64,000 bases of DNA from Cepaea nemoralis (Eukaryota; Mollusca; Gastropoda; Stylommatophora; Helicidae). Below, one piece after another: positions 9,786 to 20,085 of this stretch (positions are counted from its first letter, which is position 1; every line of letters starts with the position of its first letter). Position numbers and translations under genes: made by a program. Location of the stretch: assembly GCA_014155875.1 (NCBI GenBank), contig JACEFZ010027773.1, positions 1 through 64,000 of the forward strand, in the 5' to 3' direction. The notes under the pieces are model-generated. The model did no database searches and had not been told where the DNA came from. It worked only from the letters and a program-made list of their open reading frames with translations.

Positions 9786-10183
9786 GTTATTTATAAAGTA
9801 ATACTTACGTTTTCAGTGAAAGAGTTAAAGAAACCGTCAGGCTGAATCAGCTGAACAAATGTATGGGACAACAAGAGTTGCAAATGAGTTAATATCCTGC
9901 CATTTCTTCTTCTGACAGACAGAATAATCGTCCCCTGCCAGGTCATCAGACAGCGCCCCAGTTTTCTTCCTACCGAATTTCAGTATCATTGATCGTTTGC
10001 CTTCATTATTAATGGTGTGTGGATTGGGTGCCCAGTTCCTCTCATGGGAACAGTTTGTATAGATGAAACCGCGAGTAGAATAGATGTTAGAGCAGTCATT
10101 CGCCTGTTTGTCATCTTGTGTTCATGTTACTTGCGCGCCGGGACTTTTTCATGTTTTGGAGGTCGACCCAAACCTATGAAATG
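9786..10183. other. No recognised feature
   Basis: Unique-looking sequence without a credible frame. Confidence 0.4.
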
Positions 10184-10319
<136 letters not shown>

Positions 10320-10554
10320 TCATGGAATCCATATGTTTGTTGGAAGAAAATTGTTCCCGCATGAAGAATAAAGACCTCTTGCCCAAGCAGTCGTCTCGGA
10401 GTGTGCAGACTAGGAATTCACTCTCCTCCAAAATGAGTACCAGAAAATATGAGTTATAAGGCGGCCAACTTGATACTGGCCATATTACTCATCCGACATG
10501 GTATGGTCCAGAAAATTTGACTTCGTGACATATTCTAATTATTACATGGTGGTG

Positions 10555-10705
10555 TGAAAATAACAAATTGTGAAATCTTGGAGGCAGCGGAAATGTGCTT
10601 TCTGAGATGAATGTTTCGAATACCTTAGGCTGCCAGAGTAAACTAACAACGACTGACTGGAAGAGGCTAATGAAAGTATCACAGTATATACAACAATAGG
10701 AAATA
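10555..10705 (+). pseudogene. RTE-like LINE fragment, left of a SINE-D
   Basis: TGAATGTTTCGAATACCTTA, CTAACAACGACTGACTGG, GGCTAATGAAAGTATCACAG and ATATACAACAATAGGAAAT align with the RT C-terminal coding stretch at 12390-12500. The copy continues at about 11025-11175 after a minus-strand SINE-D. Confidence 0.65.
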
Positions 10706-10734
10706 AGCAAATAGTGATTTGTTTTCGTTGTCTT

Positions 10735-11015
10735 GTTTTGAACTCAAGCGTAGTCTATACACGTTCTACTGCTAGTGAGTGCACTAGACTGATTGATCTT
10801 TGCGCGTGGATTAATTTTCCCTATTACCAGTGTCCCTCGCCATCATGCGGCTTCTGAAATACTTGTCATTTACGACTCCAAGTCAAGGACGAGAAGTCAA
10901 CATTTTAGTCCAATTGACCGGTGTAAGGATTGAATCCGCTACTTCGACATCAGCACACCGGAAGTTTAAGAGTGGCTGCTCTCATCCATGCGGCCAGGTT
11001 GTAGGGGCATATAAT
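10735..11015 (-). mobile_element. SINE-D copy
   Basis: On the minus strand a tRNA-like head (GGCCGCATGGATGAGAGCAG and box B-like GGATTCAATCC) is followed by the family-D core: TGGACTAAAATGTTGACTTC, TCGTCCTTGACT and GGGACACTGGTAATAGGGAA. It ends in a segment near GTATAGACTACGCTTGAGTT. The same order is seen at 16685-16980. It interrupts an RTE-like LINE copy. Confidence 0.75.
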
Positions 11016-11024
11016 AAGAAGTGA

Positions 11025-11175
11025 GTTATAGGAGAACATGGTAATCACTGGAATAATAGCAGTAGTAGAGGCAGAGGTAAACATAGAGAAATAATGGTGG
11101 GCATGGAGGAATGGTGATGGGCATAGAGGAATGGCACCGATTGAGTTCATCCAGAACTCCAAGGACGGAGATCTA
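11025..11175 (+). pseudogene. RTE-like LINE 3' fragment, right of SINE-D
   Basis: GGAGAACATGGTAATCACTGG aside, the blocks GGCAGAGGTAAACATAGAG, TGGCACCGATTGAGTTC and TCCAGAACTCCAAGGACGG match the GRGRPRE...LIQNTK..D region of the copy at 28450-28740. It is heavily mutated. Confidence 0.6.
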
Positions 11176-11384
11176 CTATGAAACAACACACGAACCGCAT
11201 TGTCTCTGTCAGTCACGTGACCGGTTTCCAAAAGATGTCGATATCCTCTGAGGCTAGAGCTATATACCCCAAAACGGATCATGAAGTCCTTTTGTATTTT
11301 ACTTGCCATAAACACAATTCACCTCTGTAGGTGAAAAGGGGGTTCTTTAGTTTTAGGGCAAGCAAAAGCCGCATTTCAGAACAT

Positions 11385-11506
11385 GAAGGGTATCTTATGT
11401 AATAAGTCACTGTCACTGAATGTAAGAAAAAGAGTGCTGAAATGCTATGTAGAACGAGTTTGTCTGTATGGCAGTGAACCGTGGAATGTAAATGAACAAA
11501 TTAAGA
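11385..11506 (+). pseudogene. RTE-like LINE fragment, left of RNase H LINE
   Basis: The frame reads LSLNVRKRVLKCYVERVCLYG then SEPWNVNEQI, the RT-distal RKRVLxxYIEPVLLYGxETW motif of RTE-like elements. It is cut at the duplication AACAAATTAAGA (11495-11506) and resumes in the same frame at 12357. Confidence 0.8.
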
Positions 11507-12344
11507 TTGATTGATTGATTGATTGATCTAGGAACCGACATCACAGCATTCGGGACATTCCCATAAGCGCTCCGTCTCCATCCTCAGCAACCAGCGAAGA
11601 GTTCCAACACTAATAGTTCCAGTAGCAATCTGATTATATGTCCGTCTCGCCTTTCCTCTGAGCGTCGAGCGTCGGCCAGATCCTCTCGTCACTCCTCGCT
11701 GCCTCATTCTAACCAGACTATGGTGATCCATTTGCTCCTCCGAGGTGTACACGTGCTCCCACAAGGCCGCAACCACATATGCCTTGTCATGCATCAATAC
11801 TCCACCAAGTTCTGCCGAGCCAGCCAATCTGTCCGCCTGTTCATTCCCCCGCACACCGGCATGCCCAGGAGAAAAGATCCAGGTGATGCTTGCTACCTGT
11901 GACCTCCGAAGCGCAGCAAGCCACTCTGCACGAAGCTTGCCTGTTCTCACCCTTCTCAGCATGCTTTCTGAGTCAGTTACAATCACAATATGTGTATGTA
12001 TCGTGTTTTCTATCCAGCGGAAAGCTGCACTGACCGCCTCCACCTCCATTCTTAAGCTAGATGTAGTGTCATCATACGCCAGGCTCTCCTGCACCAAACG
12101 CCGACCATTAGTTTTTGTCAAGAACCCCCAAGCACTTCTCCTACCTCTCAACACCGACCCATCTGTGTAGATAATCACATCACCCGGGCGAGAATTTTCC
12201 TGAATTAATTGCTGAATTTCCACTTCCTTGGCCCCTGCTGGCCACTCCCTGCACTCCCGGCTCAATGTGATTATAACTCTGCACAAGTCTTACTGCACGG
12301 CTGGCACTCTGACCCACTCCTCTCCTCGCCTAATGTTCTCCAAA
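11507..12344 (-). mobile_element. 5'-truncated RNase H LINE insertion
   Basis: Minus-strand insertion flanked by AACAAATTAAGA at 11495-11506 and 12345-12356. Its 3' end is a stop codon and a few bases followed by an (ATCA)n tail at 11507-11528. It starts within coding sequence at 12344, so only the RNase H and C-terminal part was copied. It splits a plus-strand RTE-like LINE whose reading frame rejoins exactly once the insertion and one duplication are removed. Confidence 0.9.
11528..12286 (-). CDS. RNase H domain of a non-LTR retrotransposon, partial
   Basis: A 252-codon open frame. RNase HI signatures appear in order: IIYTDGS (first Asp), SLRMEVEAVSAAFRW (Glu), VIVTDSESMLRRV (second Asp) and FSPGHAGVRGNEQADRLAG (His and last Asp). 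All four acidic residues are present. The C-terminus has a CPECC cysteine cluster. RNase H domains of this type follow RT in I-superfamily LINEs and degrade the RNA strand of RNA/DNA hybrids. The frame continues upstream past one TAG-type stop to the truncation point, and EN and RT are absent. The start Met is arbitrary. This is transposon debris, not a host gene. Confidence 0.8.
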   Translation of the reverse strand: MCRVIITLSRECREWPAGAKEVEIQQLIQENSRPGDVIIYTDGSVLRGRRSAWGFLTKTNGRRLVQESLAYDDTTSSLRMEVEAVSAAFRWIENTIHTHIVIVTDSESMLRRVRTGKLRAEWLAALRRSQVASITWIFSPGHAGVRGNEQADRLAGSAELGGVLMHDKAYVVAALWEHVYTSEEQMDHHSLVRMRQRGVTRGSGRRSTLRGKARRTYNQIATGTISVGTLRWLLRMETERLWECPECCDVGS

Positions 12345-12356
12345 TTAACAAATTAA

Positions 12357-12720
12357 GAAGAAATTAGAAGCAACAGAGTGATTCCTGAGACGAATGTTGC
12401 GAATTCCTTGGACTGCCCGAGTAACTAACAACGACTGCTTGAGACAGGCTAATGAAACTAGAACATTATATACAACAATAAGAAAGAGACAAACAGATTT
12501 CTTCAGTCATGTGAAAAGAAGAGAGGCATTCGAAAACATCGTGACAACTAGAAAGATCGAGGGGAAGAGAGGCAGAGGCAGACCAAGAGAAATGATGCTG
12601 GAAGGATTGAGACGGTGGCATGGAGGATACCATCAGCAGAGTCGATCCAGAACACCAACAACCGAGATCTGTGGAGAGCCATGAACACCTACGCCAGTTG
12701 GCAGGGCACTTGATGATGAT
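12357..12720 (+). pseudogene. RTE-like LINE 3' end with (TGA)n tail
   Basis: Continues the copy interrupted at 11506. The frame reads KKLEATE, a TGA stop, FLRRMLRIPWTARVTN, LRQANETRTLYTTIRKRQTD, ENIVTTRKIEGKRGRGRPRE and MMLEGLRRWHGG, then shifts frame. The 3' end is GGGCACTTGATGATGATGAAG, where the stop codon is the first unit of the TGA tail. It is the same subfamily as 18399-18650 and 28450-28740, and distinct from the (TGAT)n-tailed copy at 5126. Confidence 0.8.
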
Positions 12721-13296
12721 GAAGATTTAATGTATTAACTTATTTCTTCACAAATTTAGTCTAGCAACTAGAGATCTTCAGAACGAGACGCTTACGCTTA
12801 GCATACAGACGCACCGATTCACTTGTAAAATTGTTTCCTTTGCGTCAAATCATCCAGTTATGTTCACCATAAGGTTATTACATTTTTATTCACGAATATA
12901 ACATTAACGGAATTTTATCAAGGCAAAAATAAAGAAAAGTAAATTGAAATAGCAAGAACGCATTATCTCATAATTGTATAAAACGCTATAATAAATGGAA
13001 TTAGAAATCGTATATATATATATAATGTACATTCAAATGGCTTTTCAAGGATAATCTGTCACATCACATTTACTCTGTAGAGGATTTTACATTATTATTA
13101 TCCTTCTTTCAGTTATTGATTTTCTTGAAATAAGTTGTTGGATTATCAACAGAGCTATGTTGATTTTGTTACTGCCTTGCAAGACACCATCGTGCTCAAC
13201 AAAGCATCGTGGGTGGTTAAGAAGAAGAGGAACAACGGCAATAAAAGGAGGAAAGAGGGGGAGGAAAACGAAAAAGAAGAAACAGCAGGAGCAGGC
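12721..13296. other. AT-rich, no recognised gene
   Basis: Contains a short (TA)n run at about 13012-13022. No credible coding frame. Confidence 0.4.
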
Positions 13297-13457
13297 GAAG
13301 AAGAAGAAGAAGAAGAAGAAGAAGAAGAAGAAGAAGAAGAAGAAGAAGAAGAAGAAGAAGAAGAAGAAGAAGAAGAAGAAGAAGAAGAAGAAGAAGAAGA
13401 AGAAGAAGAAGAAGAAGAAGAAGAAGAAGAAGAGGAGGAGGAAGAAGAAGAAGATTA
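13297..13457 (+). repeat. (GAA)n microsatellite
   Basis: About 50 uninterrupted AAG/GAA units, then a few GAG units. The length is in a range where GAA tracts can adopt triplex structures (established for GAA expansions in other loci). The poly-Glu and poly-Lys frames are by-products. Confidence 0.97.
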
Positions 13458-13975
13458 TTTGGAAGGTGGCGAGACTTTAAAATTTGTTGCTTCTGTCAAT
13501 GTTTTTTAGTACACAGTAAATTATTATATTTGCATATTGCGCGTGAAATCTGTTTTAGTTTATGTACGTTCTTTGATGTTCAGAGATCAAACAACATCAC
13601 ACTATTTTTTAGATTAATCAAAACAGGCCGTACAATGCACAAGACTTGTAAGATGTAAACTGCATTTACAGTGCCCAAGATCATCTTAGACTGGTTCTCC
13701 CAACAGCTCTCTACAGGCATGAGATAGTGATACACAATGATTTAAACCAACAGTTCTAGGGATCTGCATTGGCTTCATTCACCCGTGTGTTAGCGGTGTC
13801 TATAACAGAAACAACTGATAGTATAACTGTTGCTTACTATATATGTCCAAAGAAGAGACTAAGAAGGATTGATGTGGTACTGACATCTTCATCCCGTAGA
13901 AGACATCAGCTGCAAAATCCAACCATTACTGGCAGCACTAAATACAAGTAAAGAATAACAATTCTTCCAACGAAG
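13458..13975. other. No recognised feature
   Basis: I see nothing beyond short chance frames. Confidence 0.4.
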
Positions 13976-13979
13976 ATAA

Positions 13980-14560
13980 AGGAGGCTTTTCTGTCATAAG
14001 AAGCATGATGTCATGCGAAGAAAGCCATCAGGAGTCTGGATCGCAGACGTACTTCCTCTACCCTAAGAATATCTCCAGAATTGTCGCCTGGAAAGTTAGA
14101 ATTGTATATGCTTTAAGGAAAGCCGGCTCCAATGGTAGGGAAAATGGAATATTGTAAGCTTATTATTTTAGGATTATGCTCAGAAAGATGGAATGCAAAA
14201 AGTAACATTCTTCTGAACACTGTTAGAACAGGTCTGTTTTATGAGTATACAGAGGAAAATGTCCCTCGCAGAATTGACGTGGACCTAATGGCATATAAAG
14301 AGACAGAGGAAGCTCTAATAGAATGGAAAGCAATGAGTTTTAGAATAATAACAACAACATCTCGAACCACAAACAAGTAAACCTGAATTATAAGGATGCA
14401 CCAGTTAAAGTGAAGTATTACATGACACTTTAAAAATTACTAGATAATGTTAGATAATCAAAGACATGACAGTACCAAAATTGTGATGGGTGACCTGAAT
14501 GCCAAGGATAGAATTGGATAGCCGGGATTTTGAGGGAATTACATTTAGACACGGATTGTG
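13980..14560 (+). pseudogene. Decayed LINE endonuclease region, RTE-like
   Basis: Fragments of an apurinic endonuclease domain appear in order across frameshifts and stops: WKVRIVYALRKAG (for WNVRTMYExG), MEYCKLIILGLCSERWN (for YNLxILGISExRW), LFYEYTEENVPRRIDVDLM, TEEALIEWKAMSFRII, and TKIVMGDLNAKDRIG (the GDLNAK catalytic motif). This is the conserved N-terminal endonuclease of RTE-type elements. It is far more decayed than the copies at 5 kb and 12 kb. Confidence 0.75.
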
Positions 14561-14674
14561 GGTAATGAATGAATGAATTTGTTGAGAAGTCATGATAAAT
14601 AGATCTAACAGTTCATAGGTGAAAGATAAAGATAATAAGAACAAATCAAGCAAGTGATAGGCCGATCTCTTTTG

Positions 14675-15000
14675 TGGAACCTCACTTCAAAAGGTGAAAA
14701 TATACACATATTTTGGTAGGAATTTAAACAAAGACCGTGGAAAAGATAGTTATATTAAAATAAGAGTACAAAAAGTAAGGTTATCTTTCATAGAACATAC
14801 AATTTGTCAAACCTAACAGACATTAAGTGTAGTACCAAACTTAGAATATGTAACTCTAAGCTTAAGTCAGTACTGTCACGTGGATCAGAAACACGCATAC
14901 CGACTAAAACAATTGCTAATAAATTATACACATTCCCTAAATGATACCTGCTCGAAGGACTACAATGAAATTACATCAGAAGCATAGTGTTATGCGGAGA
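14675..15000 (+). pseudogene. Decayed LINE RT 3' region, RTE-like
   Basis: The frames read KVKIYTYFGRNLNKDRGKD, YIKIRVQKVRLSF, then TKLRICN and SVLSRGSETR-like blocks. They correspond to the xYLGSxVNxxGGTDxDIKxRIxKARxAF and TKLRIFxSxVxSVLLYGSETW sections of RTE-like RTs. The polymerase core between this and the endonuclease remnant is deleted. A ~100-bp direct repeat relates 13990-14115 to 14980-15095. Confidence 0.65.
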
Positions 15001-15329
15001 AAGCCATCATGGGGTCTGGATCGCTGATGAACTTCCTTTCCCCTAAGAAAAACTCCAGAACTGGTACCTAGAAAGTTAGAACTGTGGCCATTGAGAACTT
15101 AGGGAGAGAAGTATAAGACGTTCAACAAGATTGTTTCACTTTGTTCCATAAAGTAGGATTCCATGGAGGCACCACTTACCACTGCAGTATGTATGACCCG
15201 TTGTCTCTAGTATTCGTATTTTATCAGCATGATAGTGTTTGCCATGGTTTTTGCTGTCCACTTCTAAACATTGTAATGTTCTTTTATTTTAATGACAAGA
15301 ACCAGTCGGGAAGAATGCATTGACAAGTA
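15001..15329. other. Second copy of an endonuclease-leader segment, then unclassified
   Basis: The first ~95 bases (GAGAAAGCCATCATGGGGTC, CCAGAACTGGTACCTAG) duplicate those at 14020-14100. The rest is unrecognised. Confidence 0.45.
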
Positions 15330-15550
15330 AAGAGTGCTGAAAAATACAAGATAATAAAAACGATTTCTTCAATTAGCAATAAAAGGCAGGCTTTGACGGC
15401 TGGGTCACAACCTCAAAACTCGAAGAAAGATAGAGTACAAGAAGGTAAAATACTGGAGAAAAGAAGAAGGGTAGGCCAAGAAAAGACGCTGGCAATGATC
15501 TATCAAAGCAGACATACATGAATTAGAGAGCGATACAAATCAGACAACTA
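15330..15550 (+). pseudogene. LINE C-terminal remnant
   Basis: Contains AGAAGAAGGGTAGGCCAAG, the KRRRRGRPR-like basic motif near the end of RTE-like proteins, with surrounding blocks in the expected order. Probably the end of the 13.98-15.0 kb remnant. Confidence 0.5.
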
Positions 15551-15679
15551 AGGAATGATCAGGAAGCTTCGTGGCCAACCCAAGGGTTTAACTACGTGAT
15601 AATTAATGTTATTTGCGAAACGCATTTTTGCCTACCACTTTTTCCTTTTTCTAGGACAATCAGTTATAATTATGGAAAA

Positions 15680-16560
15680 TCAGATTTCTTGCACACATGG
15701 GAGTACTAATGTTGTTTGTATATTTTTACATCAATTATTAGGTCATTATTTGGCCCCACAGTTTGTGACTGACATATAACGTTGTACAACCTGGTTGTTT
15801 GTACATATTGGAATACAAATGCTGTTTGTATGTGTGCACATAAATTACAACGTCGTGCTATGGCGCCAAGCTGTAGAACTGCCACGTATAAAATTCGACA
15901 ACCTGGTTGTTTGTACACATGGGAGTACTAATGTTGTTTGCATGTGTGTACATCAATTACGAGGTCGTTCTGCGGCGCCACATTTTGGGACTAACTATAA
16001 AGGTGAACAACCTGACTGAATGAATTTCTGCTGTATCATTTCTTGTTTTCACATTGAGATTCCTCCTGGGTTGTAGGCCCATAACCACGCGTGCCACGCT
16101 CTTTGTAAGACACTCAATTATTGGCTGGAGGTTGACTGATTTTCTTCTGCCAGTGTGAATTAGCCAGTCTCGAGCAAGCCCTGTTTAGTCGCCTTTTACG
16201 ACATACACATGGAGTCTACTGTGTTACTATTTTTACTTTCCTTAGAGGCCACGACAACATACTGGTGGGGTGCTTGTACACATGGCAATATTATTGTAGT
16301 TTGTATATTTGTTCATCCGTTTTATTGTTTTTTTTTTATCAAATCTACGTACATCTGTTACAAGTCTGTGCTATGGCGAAACAGTGTGAGGCTGTCATGT
16401 ATAATGTTGGGGGACCTGGTTGATTGTACACATGACAGCGTTATTGTGATTTGTATGTTTATACAATCTGTTACACTGTCTTGTTGACATATTTGAATAT
16501 CTGCTACACTATCCTGTTTGCACGTTTGTACATCTGCTACAATGCCCTGCCATGACCTCT
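15680..16560 (+). repeat. Divergent ~110-bp tandem repeat
   Basis: Three units at about 15692, 15802 and 15913 share CACATGGGAGTACTAATGTT-like and TGTTTGTATGTGTGTACATC-like blocks. Related, more divergent units occur at about 16275, 16425 and 16510. They are separated by a ~240-bp insert (16025-16265) that carries a TAGTCGCCTTTTACGACAT motif seen in altered form near 62700. Confidence 0.65.
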
Positions 16561-16684
16561 ATAGTTTATGCACAGACGGTACTCGACATGTGATATGTGA
16601 TCAGTATATGCTAATCCAAAGATGTGTCAGCATCATCTCATCCCCATCTCTTGAAATTGATTTCCTCGTATATTTTTTTTTTGC

Positions 16685-16980
16685 GCTCGCTCGCTTTGAA
16701 CTCAAGCAGTAGTCCATACACACTACTTCTAGTAGCACTGGACTGAAATTTTGTCTGTGGATTAGCTTTCCCTATTACCATTGTCCCTCGACATCAGAAG
16801 AACCCACTTCGACTTCAGAGGTATTTGTAATTTACGTCAACGAGTCAAGGACGAGAAGTCAACATTTTAGTCCAACTGACCGGTGTAGAAGTCGAACCTG
16901 CCACCTCAGCATCAGCACATCGGATACGTCAGAACGAGCGCTCTTTTCTATTCGGCCATACTGACCTCCCCTTTCCTCGT
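16685..16980 (-). mobile_element. SINE-D copy
   Basis: Near full-length minus-strand copy. It has tRNA-like head GGCCGAATAGAAAAGAGCGC, box B-like GGTTCGACTTC, core TGGACTAAAATGTTGACTTC and an end near AGTTCAAAGCGAGCG. Confidence 0.75.
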
Positions 16981-16984
16981 ATTA

Positions 16985-17310
16985 ATGCAATCAGAAATAA
17001 AGAAATCAGAACTAAAGTGGGGGTTACAGCACCGCTAGATTTTATTCGTAAGCACAAAGTCAAATGGTTTGGCCATGTAACTAGGTTACCAACTAACAGT
17101 ATACCACAACAAGCAATGATGCACAGACCACACAGATGGAAGCAGAGGAAGAGGCCGACCACGTAAACGATGGACAGAAGGAATAACAGAGTCCATGGGA
17201 ATATCAATACATGAAGCCTATAAACGGGCACACTCCCGCTGTTTATACTTCACCTCTACAACGCAAGGTACAAGAGGAACAGATGAGATGAAATGAGATG
17301 ATGAGAATAC
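16985..17310 (+). pseudogene. LINE 3' end, RTE-like third lineage
   Basis: The frame reads IRNKEIRTKVGVTAPLDFIR and KHKVKWFGHVTRLPTNSIPQ, then GRGRPRKR-like sequence after a frameshift. The GATGAG-rich 3' tail (17280-17305) is degenerate. The KEIRxKxGVxxxLDFIRxHxVxWFGH signature separates it from the (TGA)n and (TGAT)n lineages. Confidence 0.75.
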
Positions 17311-17589
17311 ATTACATAATTTTTGTCTGTGGAAAATGGATATGCTAGTGTTCATGGATTTACTTCATTTTCACTACCGTCTATTTTCTTCCTGTTATCT
17401 TTGTAATTCCATATGCTATCAGTGTTATAATATCTATAAACAGCAATACATATTGTGTTGATTAATTATATTTGTTGTTTCCATTAGTTACTTCGATGTT
17501 TTCATTTTGCATTCATGACATCTGTACTTTCATACATGAGATCTGTACTTTCATTCATTATGTACTCATGTTTACTTATACTCTATAGC
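17311..17589. other. No recognised feature
   Basis: AT-rich. It contains a small duplication of TGTACTTTCATNCAT type at about 17525-17560. Confidence 0.4.
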
Positions 17590-17820
17590 TTTATTGCCGG
17601 TCTCACTGGCTAATGGAGTAAAGGACGTTGTTCGTAATCCCGTATACCCACGTATGAAACAGCTGCGCCAGGTTCGGCAGCGGTTCGCGTTACGGAGATA
17701 TGTGAGCCGGTCGTTCAGAAATCAATGCCAAACTACTGAACGTAAAACTTGCCAAGACATCAAGAGCAGCTGAAAAATGCTGGTATTGACTGCAACCTCC
17801 TGTAAAGGATATGCGGGGGA
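17590..17820 (+). mobile_element. SINE-A copy
   Basis: Head TTGCCGGTCTCACTGGC, GTAATCCCGTATACCC, then TGTGAGCCGGTCGTTCAGAA and the 3' module ending CCTCCTGTAAAGGATATGC. Full length and moderately diverged. Confidence 0.8.
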
Positions 17821-17879
17821 AAAAAATATAGATTTACCGATATACATAAATGTTACATTCAATTATCTTTAACATTCAT

Positions 17880-18055
17880 TGGGTAGTCGCGGCCAGCAGA
17901 GCACATACTCCAGGATTGCCCAAACTACAACATATCCAGGCGAACCTTCTGGCCTAGAGAGACAACAGTGGAAGATAAACTCTATGGACCGCTGAATTAA
18001 CTAAAAAAGACTGTTAGATTCATACAAGAGACAACATTGCAGTTATAAACATATT
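17880..18055 (+). pseudogene. C-terminal LINE fragment (RNase H LINE type)
   Basis: One frame reads EHILQDCPNYNISRRTFWPR, ETTVEDKLYGPLN, then KKTVRFIQETT. This is the characteristic region following RNase H in I-superfamily/Jockey-like LINE polyproteins (xTxEHILQxCPxxxxLRxxxWP...LxxTxxFIxxTGL). One stop interrupts it. It is flanked by SINE-A on the left. It represents a different subfamily or segment from the CPEC-ended copies. Confidence 0.65.
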
Positions 18056-18365
18056 TCAGGCGAACGAAAGAAGAAGAAGAAGAATTGGGTAGTATTCTCT
18101 CATAATTCATTACCAGCCACACTATTTTACATTCGAATCCAGTTTTCATCTTCTTCATAGGTATAGTTACCGTTGTTTTTTTTTTACCTATGAAAATGCT
18201 AATGCACCGAACGTTTAGCATGCCTATGTTTGTTCTCAGTACAGAATCAATAACATACCCGTTATTACATTTCCAAGATCCTTGAAACAACGTGTATTTT
18301 GAAAGCACGTATTAAAAAGCATTGAATTCACTACATATACAGGGTGATTGCAAAGTCTCACTACA
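18056..18365. other. No recognised feature
   Basis: Short (GAA)n-like run at 18068-18084. The frame at 17997-18308 has no recognisable domain. Confidence 0.4.
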
Positions 18366-18369
18366 CTTT

Positions 18370-18370
18370 G

Positions 18371-18401
<31 letters not shown>

Positions 18402-18655
18402 GTGCCCTGCCAGCTGGCGTGGGCGTTCATGGCTTTCCATAAATCTCGGTCTTTGGTTTTCTGGATCAGCTCTGCTGCTGATATTCCTCCATGCCACACT
18501 CTCAATCTATCCAGCATCATTTCTCTTGGTTTGCCTCTGCCTCTCTTTCCCCCGATCTTTCCAGTTGTCACGATCTTCTCCAATGCTTCTCTTCTCATCA
18601 CATGACGAAGAAAGATGTCTGTCTCTTTCTTTAAAAATTTGAAAAATGAAGTAGA
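18370..18655 (-). pseudogene. RTE-like LINE 3' end with (TGA)n tail
   Basis: The minus frame reads FLRHVMRREALEKIVTTGK, IGGKRGRGKPREMMLDRLR, WHGGISAAELIQKTKDRD and AMNAHASWQGT. It then hits TGA within the tail ATGATGATGATG (18370-18400). It is truncated on the 5' side at about 18655, where T-rich unrelated DNA follows. This is the best-preserved example of the (TGA)n lineage in the window. Confidence 0.85.
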
Positions 18656-18824
18656 TGATGTCATAACAAATGTGCTCCACAGTCCATCGTGAAGCAATAT
18701 GCAGCGAATGGCTGTCGTCTGCTGAAGTAATTATTTGCACTACAAACGTTGGTGTTATCAACGGAAGAAAGAATTTTTTTTCAAATTTGTTCTACATGCA
18801 AAGTGTAGTGAGACGTTACGTTAC

Positions 18825-19035
18825 GTTAGTTGCCGGCATTTCAAATCGAGGGTTCGAAATCAGCCGCAGACGATTTGGAAGCAGACCGCCTTGAGTTGAT
18901 TTCGATGTTATGGGCGTCGGTCGTTCAGAATGTATTGGCAAACTACTGAACTTAACATGATATAGTAAATCACAAACAGCTACAAAATGCTGGGGTTAAT
19001 TGAAACGTCATGTAAAGGTCACACAACTAATGTGA
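18825..19035 (+). mobile_element. SINE-A copy
   Basis: Head GTTGCCGGCATTTCAAATCG, box B-like GGGTTCGAAATC, GACGATTTGGAAGCAGACCG, then the 3' module from CGGTCGTTCAGAA to CGTCATGTAAAGG. Confidence 0.75.
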
Positions 19036-19340
19036 CAAATAGTTAGATTGTTCAAGAGATAGAAACATTGACTAGTGTTAACGTCTATTCATAGAATGTA
19101 AGGAAATTCAACGTAAATCAAACGCTGAAGGCATTAGGCAAATGTAGTGGTATACTTGTCACTTACAGATTACGAACCATCAAATTTGAGATTGGACAGA
19201 ACAATATTGATTTATTTAAATATCCACATTATTGCCTTCCGGATACCCCCCCCCCCCCTTTCATAGAAGCTTGGTCTCCTATATCTTAAAATATATTATT
19301 TCATCTGTTATGGTATCTTCCTCTAGCATTAGTCCTATGG
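19036..19340. other. No recognised feature; C homopolymer
   Basis: A run of about 11 C ends near 19258. Nothing else recognised. Confidence 0.4.
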
Positions 19341-20085
19341 TAGTCTTTAGAATGTTTGACTTATCTATTGCAGGTAGTGTTTAGAATGTTTGACTTATCT
19401 ACTGTAGGAAGTCTTTAGAATGTTTGACTTATCTATTGTAGGTAGTCTTTAGAATGTTTGACTTATCTGTTGTATGTAGTCTTTAGAATGTTTGACTTAT
19501 CTATTGTAGGTAGTCTTTAGAATGTTTGACTTATCTATTGTAGGTAGTCTTTAGAATGTTTGACTTATCTATTGTAGGTAGTGTTTAGAATGTTTGACTT
19601 ATCTATTGTAGGTAGTCTTTAGAATGTTTGACTTATCTATTGTAGGTAGTCTTTAGAATGTTTGACTTATCTGTTGTATGTAGTCTTTAGAATGTTTGAC
19701 TTATCTATTATAGGTAGTCTTTAGAATGTTTGACTTATCTATTGTAGGTAGTCTTTAGAATGTTTGACTTATCTATTGTAGGTAGTCTTTAGAATGTTTG
19801 ACTTATCTATTGTAGGTAGTCTTTAGAATGTTTGACTTATCTGTTGTATGTAGTCTTTAGAATGTTTGACTTATCTATTGTAGGTAGTCTTTAGAATGTT
19901 TGACTTATCTCTTGTAGGTAGTCTTTAGAATGTTTGACTTATCTCTTGTAGGTAGTCTTTAGAATATTTGACTTATCTGTTGTATGTAGTCTTTAGAATG
20001 TTTGACTTATCTCTTGTAGGTAGTCTTTAGAATGTTTGACTTATCTGTTGTATGTAGTCTTTAGAATGTTTGACTTATCTATACT
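19341..20085 (+). repeat. 34-bp minisatellite, about 22 copies
   Basis: The unit runs GTCTTTAGAATGTTTGACTT then ATCTATTGTAGGTA. Variants (GTGTTT, CTGTTGTATG, CTCTTGTAGG) recur in a non-random order, suggesting block duplication of several units. No open frame spans it. Confidence 0.95.

Noticed and set aside
13135..13509. Poly-Glu acidic protein
   Set aside because: The frame is a (GAA)n microsatellite with short unrelated ends and no conserved part.
18322..18642. Plus-strand membrane-like frame of 106 codons
   Set aside because: It is antisense to the well-preserved RTE-like LINE 3' end on minus.
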